Assembly (NCBI GenBank): GCA_030745285.1
Contig: JASLOV010000121.1
Span: 1-36,323, forward strand
Direction: 5' to 3'
DNA: 36,323 nucleotides
From: Dehalococcoidia bacterium
GTDB taxonomy: Bacteria > Chloroflexota > Dehalococcoidia > UBA2979
This document shows, piece after piece, positions 35,925-36,323 of the stretch (positions within the stretch are counted from its first letter, which is position 1; every line of letters starts with the position of its first letter). The translations under genes were made by a program, and so were the position numbers. Below the pieces are notes generated by a model. The model searched no databases. It saw nothing but the letters and a program-made list of their open reading frames with translations, and had not been told where the DNA came from.

Positions 35925-36323
35925 GTGAGCATTGAATTCGCACTGATCGGCACCGGCCTCGGGCTCGGGCTGCGCCACGGCGTGGACTGGGACCACATCG
36001 CCGCGATCACGGATGTCACCGGCACTCAGCCCGAGCGCGCCAAGGCGATGCGGCTGGGCGCCCTCTACGCGCTCGGCCACGCCACGGTGGTCGTGCTGCT
36101 CGGTCTCGCCGCGCTCTGGGCCGGCTCGACGCTACCCGACTCGATGGACGCCGCGATGGAGGCGGTCGTCGGCGCGACGCTGCTCTCACTCGGACTGTGG
36201 CTGACCTACTCGCTACTGCGCGACGGGTCGAACTTCCAGCTGCGCAGCCGCTGGATGCTCGTCTTTGCCGCGGTGCGCCGGCTGGGCCGGGTGATCGACA
36301 CGCGCCTGACGGGCCGGGTGCAC
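35925..36323 (+). CDS. NiCoT-like nickel/cobalt transporter, 3' end outside window
   Basis: The first 133 residues of a membrane protein. The family signature HGVDWDHIAAITD (HxxxxDH, residues 18-24) lies in the first transmembrane helix, as in NixA/HoxN-type permeases. A second helix follows (ALGHATVVVLLGLAALWAG), then AAMEAVVGATLLSLGLWLTYSLL. GTG 35925 has GGAAGGGAGG just before it. It follows the Fur-family gene by 32 bp and is probably cotranscribed. Whether it carries nickel or cobalt is not visible; cobalt would fit the cobalamin genes in this window. The frame runs open to the last base. Confidence 0.85.
   Translation, partial: MSIEFALIGTGLGLGLRHGVDWDHIAAITDVTGTQPERAKAMRLGALYALGHATVVVLLGLAALWAGSTLPDSMDAAMEAVVGATLLSLGLWLTYSLLRDGSNFQLRSRWMLVFAAVRRLGRVIDTRLTGRVH

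Overview
This is a GC-rich, gene-dense bacterial window with short intergenic gaps and many ATGA-type start/stop overlaps. The gene content suggests a member of the Chloroflexota. Pointers are a Hdr/MvhD-type redox module beside an ETF pair, an F420-type LLM oxidoreductase, a kinase of the GEGGKK type, a very large STAND-TPR-SARP regulator, an ImuB/DnaE2 mutasome under an Actinobacteria/Firmicutes-style LexA box, and several DinB-superfamily proteins. No rRNA or other phylogenetic marker is present, so the assignment is an inference. No tRNA, CRISPR array, insertion sequence or phage gene was recognised.

Layout. 1-4397 (+): a four-gene redox operon, consisting of the 3' part of a FlpD/MvhD-type subunit, a fused HdrC-HdrB-like iron-sulfur protein, EtfA, and an EtfB with an extra C-terminal domain. 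4503-5400 (-): a decayed Ser/Thr kinase whose 3' end runs into what looks like the tail of a universal stress protein. 5497-10904 (+): SOS mutagenesis cassette (LexA box, imuB, DUF6504, dnaE2). 10970-13989 (+): two DinB/maleylpyruvate-isomerase-like proteins, a broken AttH/CrtC-like gene and an SDR. 14086-17227 (+): an SPFH membrane protein and TypA. 17313-20090 (-): cobalamin riboswitch with terminator, BtuF-like lipoprotein and CobQ. 20184-22930 (+): DinB, methyltransferase, and a lipoprotein gene with an in-frame stop. 22927-24942 (-) and 25080-26446 (+): ABC exporter, PadR regulator and methyltransferase around a shared promoter region. 26599-32980 (-): a 35-residue secreted peptide gene, a giant disrupted regulator, two MaoC-like hydratases, DinB, cupin, and a 5'-3' exonuclease. 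33066-36323 (+): LLM oxidoreductase, a frameshifted Crp-family regulator, a Fur-family regulator and the start of a nickel/cobalt transporter.

Functional themes. The first operon is likely an electron-transfer complex in which ETF exchanges electrons with Hdr-like iron-sulfur proteins. The imuB/dnaE2 block is a DNA-damage-inducible translesion unit. The B12 block is feedback-controlled by the riboswitch, and the Fur/nickel-transporter pair at the right edge is a second metal-homeostasis unit.

Five genes are interrupted by single-nucleotide or dinucleotide indels and/or in-frame stops (kinase, AttH-like, lipoprotein, STAND-TPR-SARP regulator, Crp). Either this is real decay of regulatory and accessory genes, or the assembly carries residual errors. 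The sequence alone cannot decide.

The most promising unexplained item is the tiny signal-peptide-bearing gene at 26599-26706, next to the TPR-containing SARP regulator. That pairing resembles peptide-pheromone/receptor systems.
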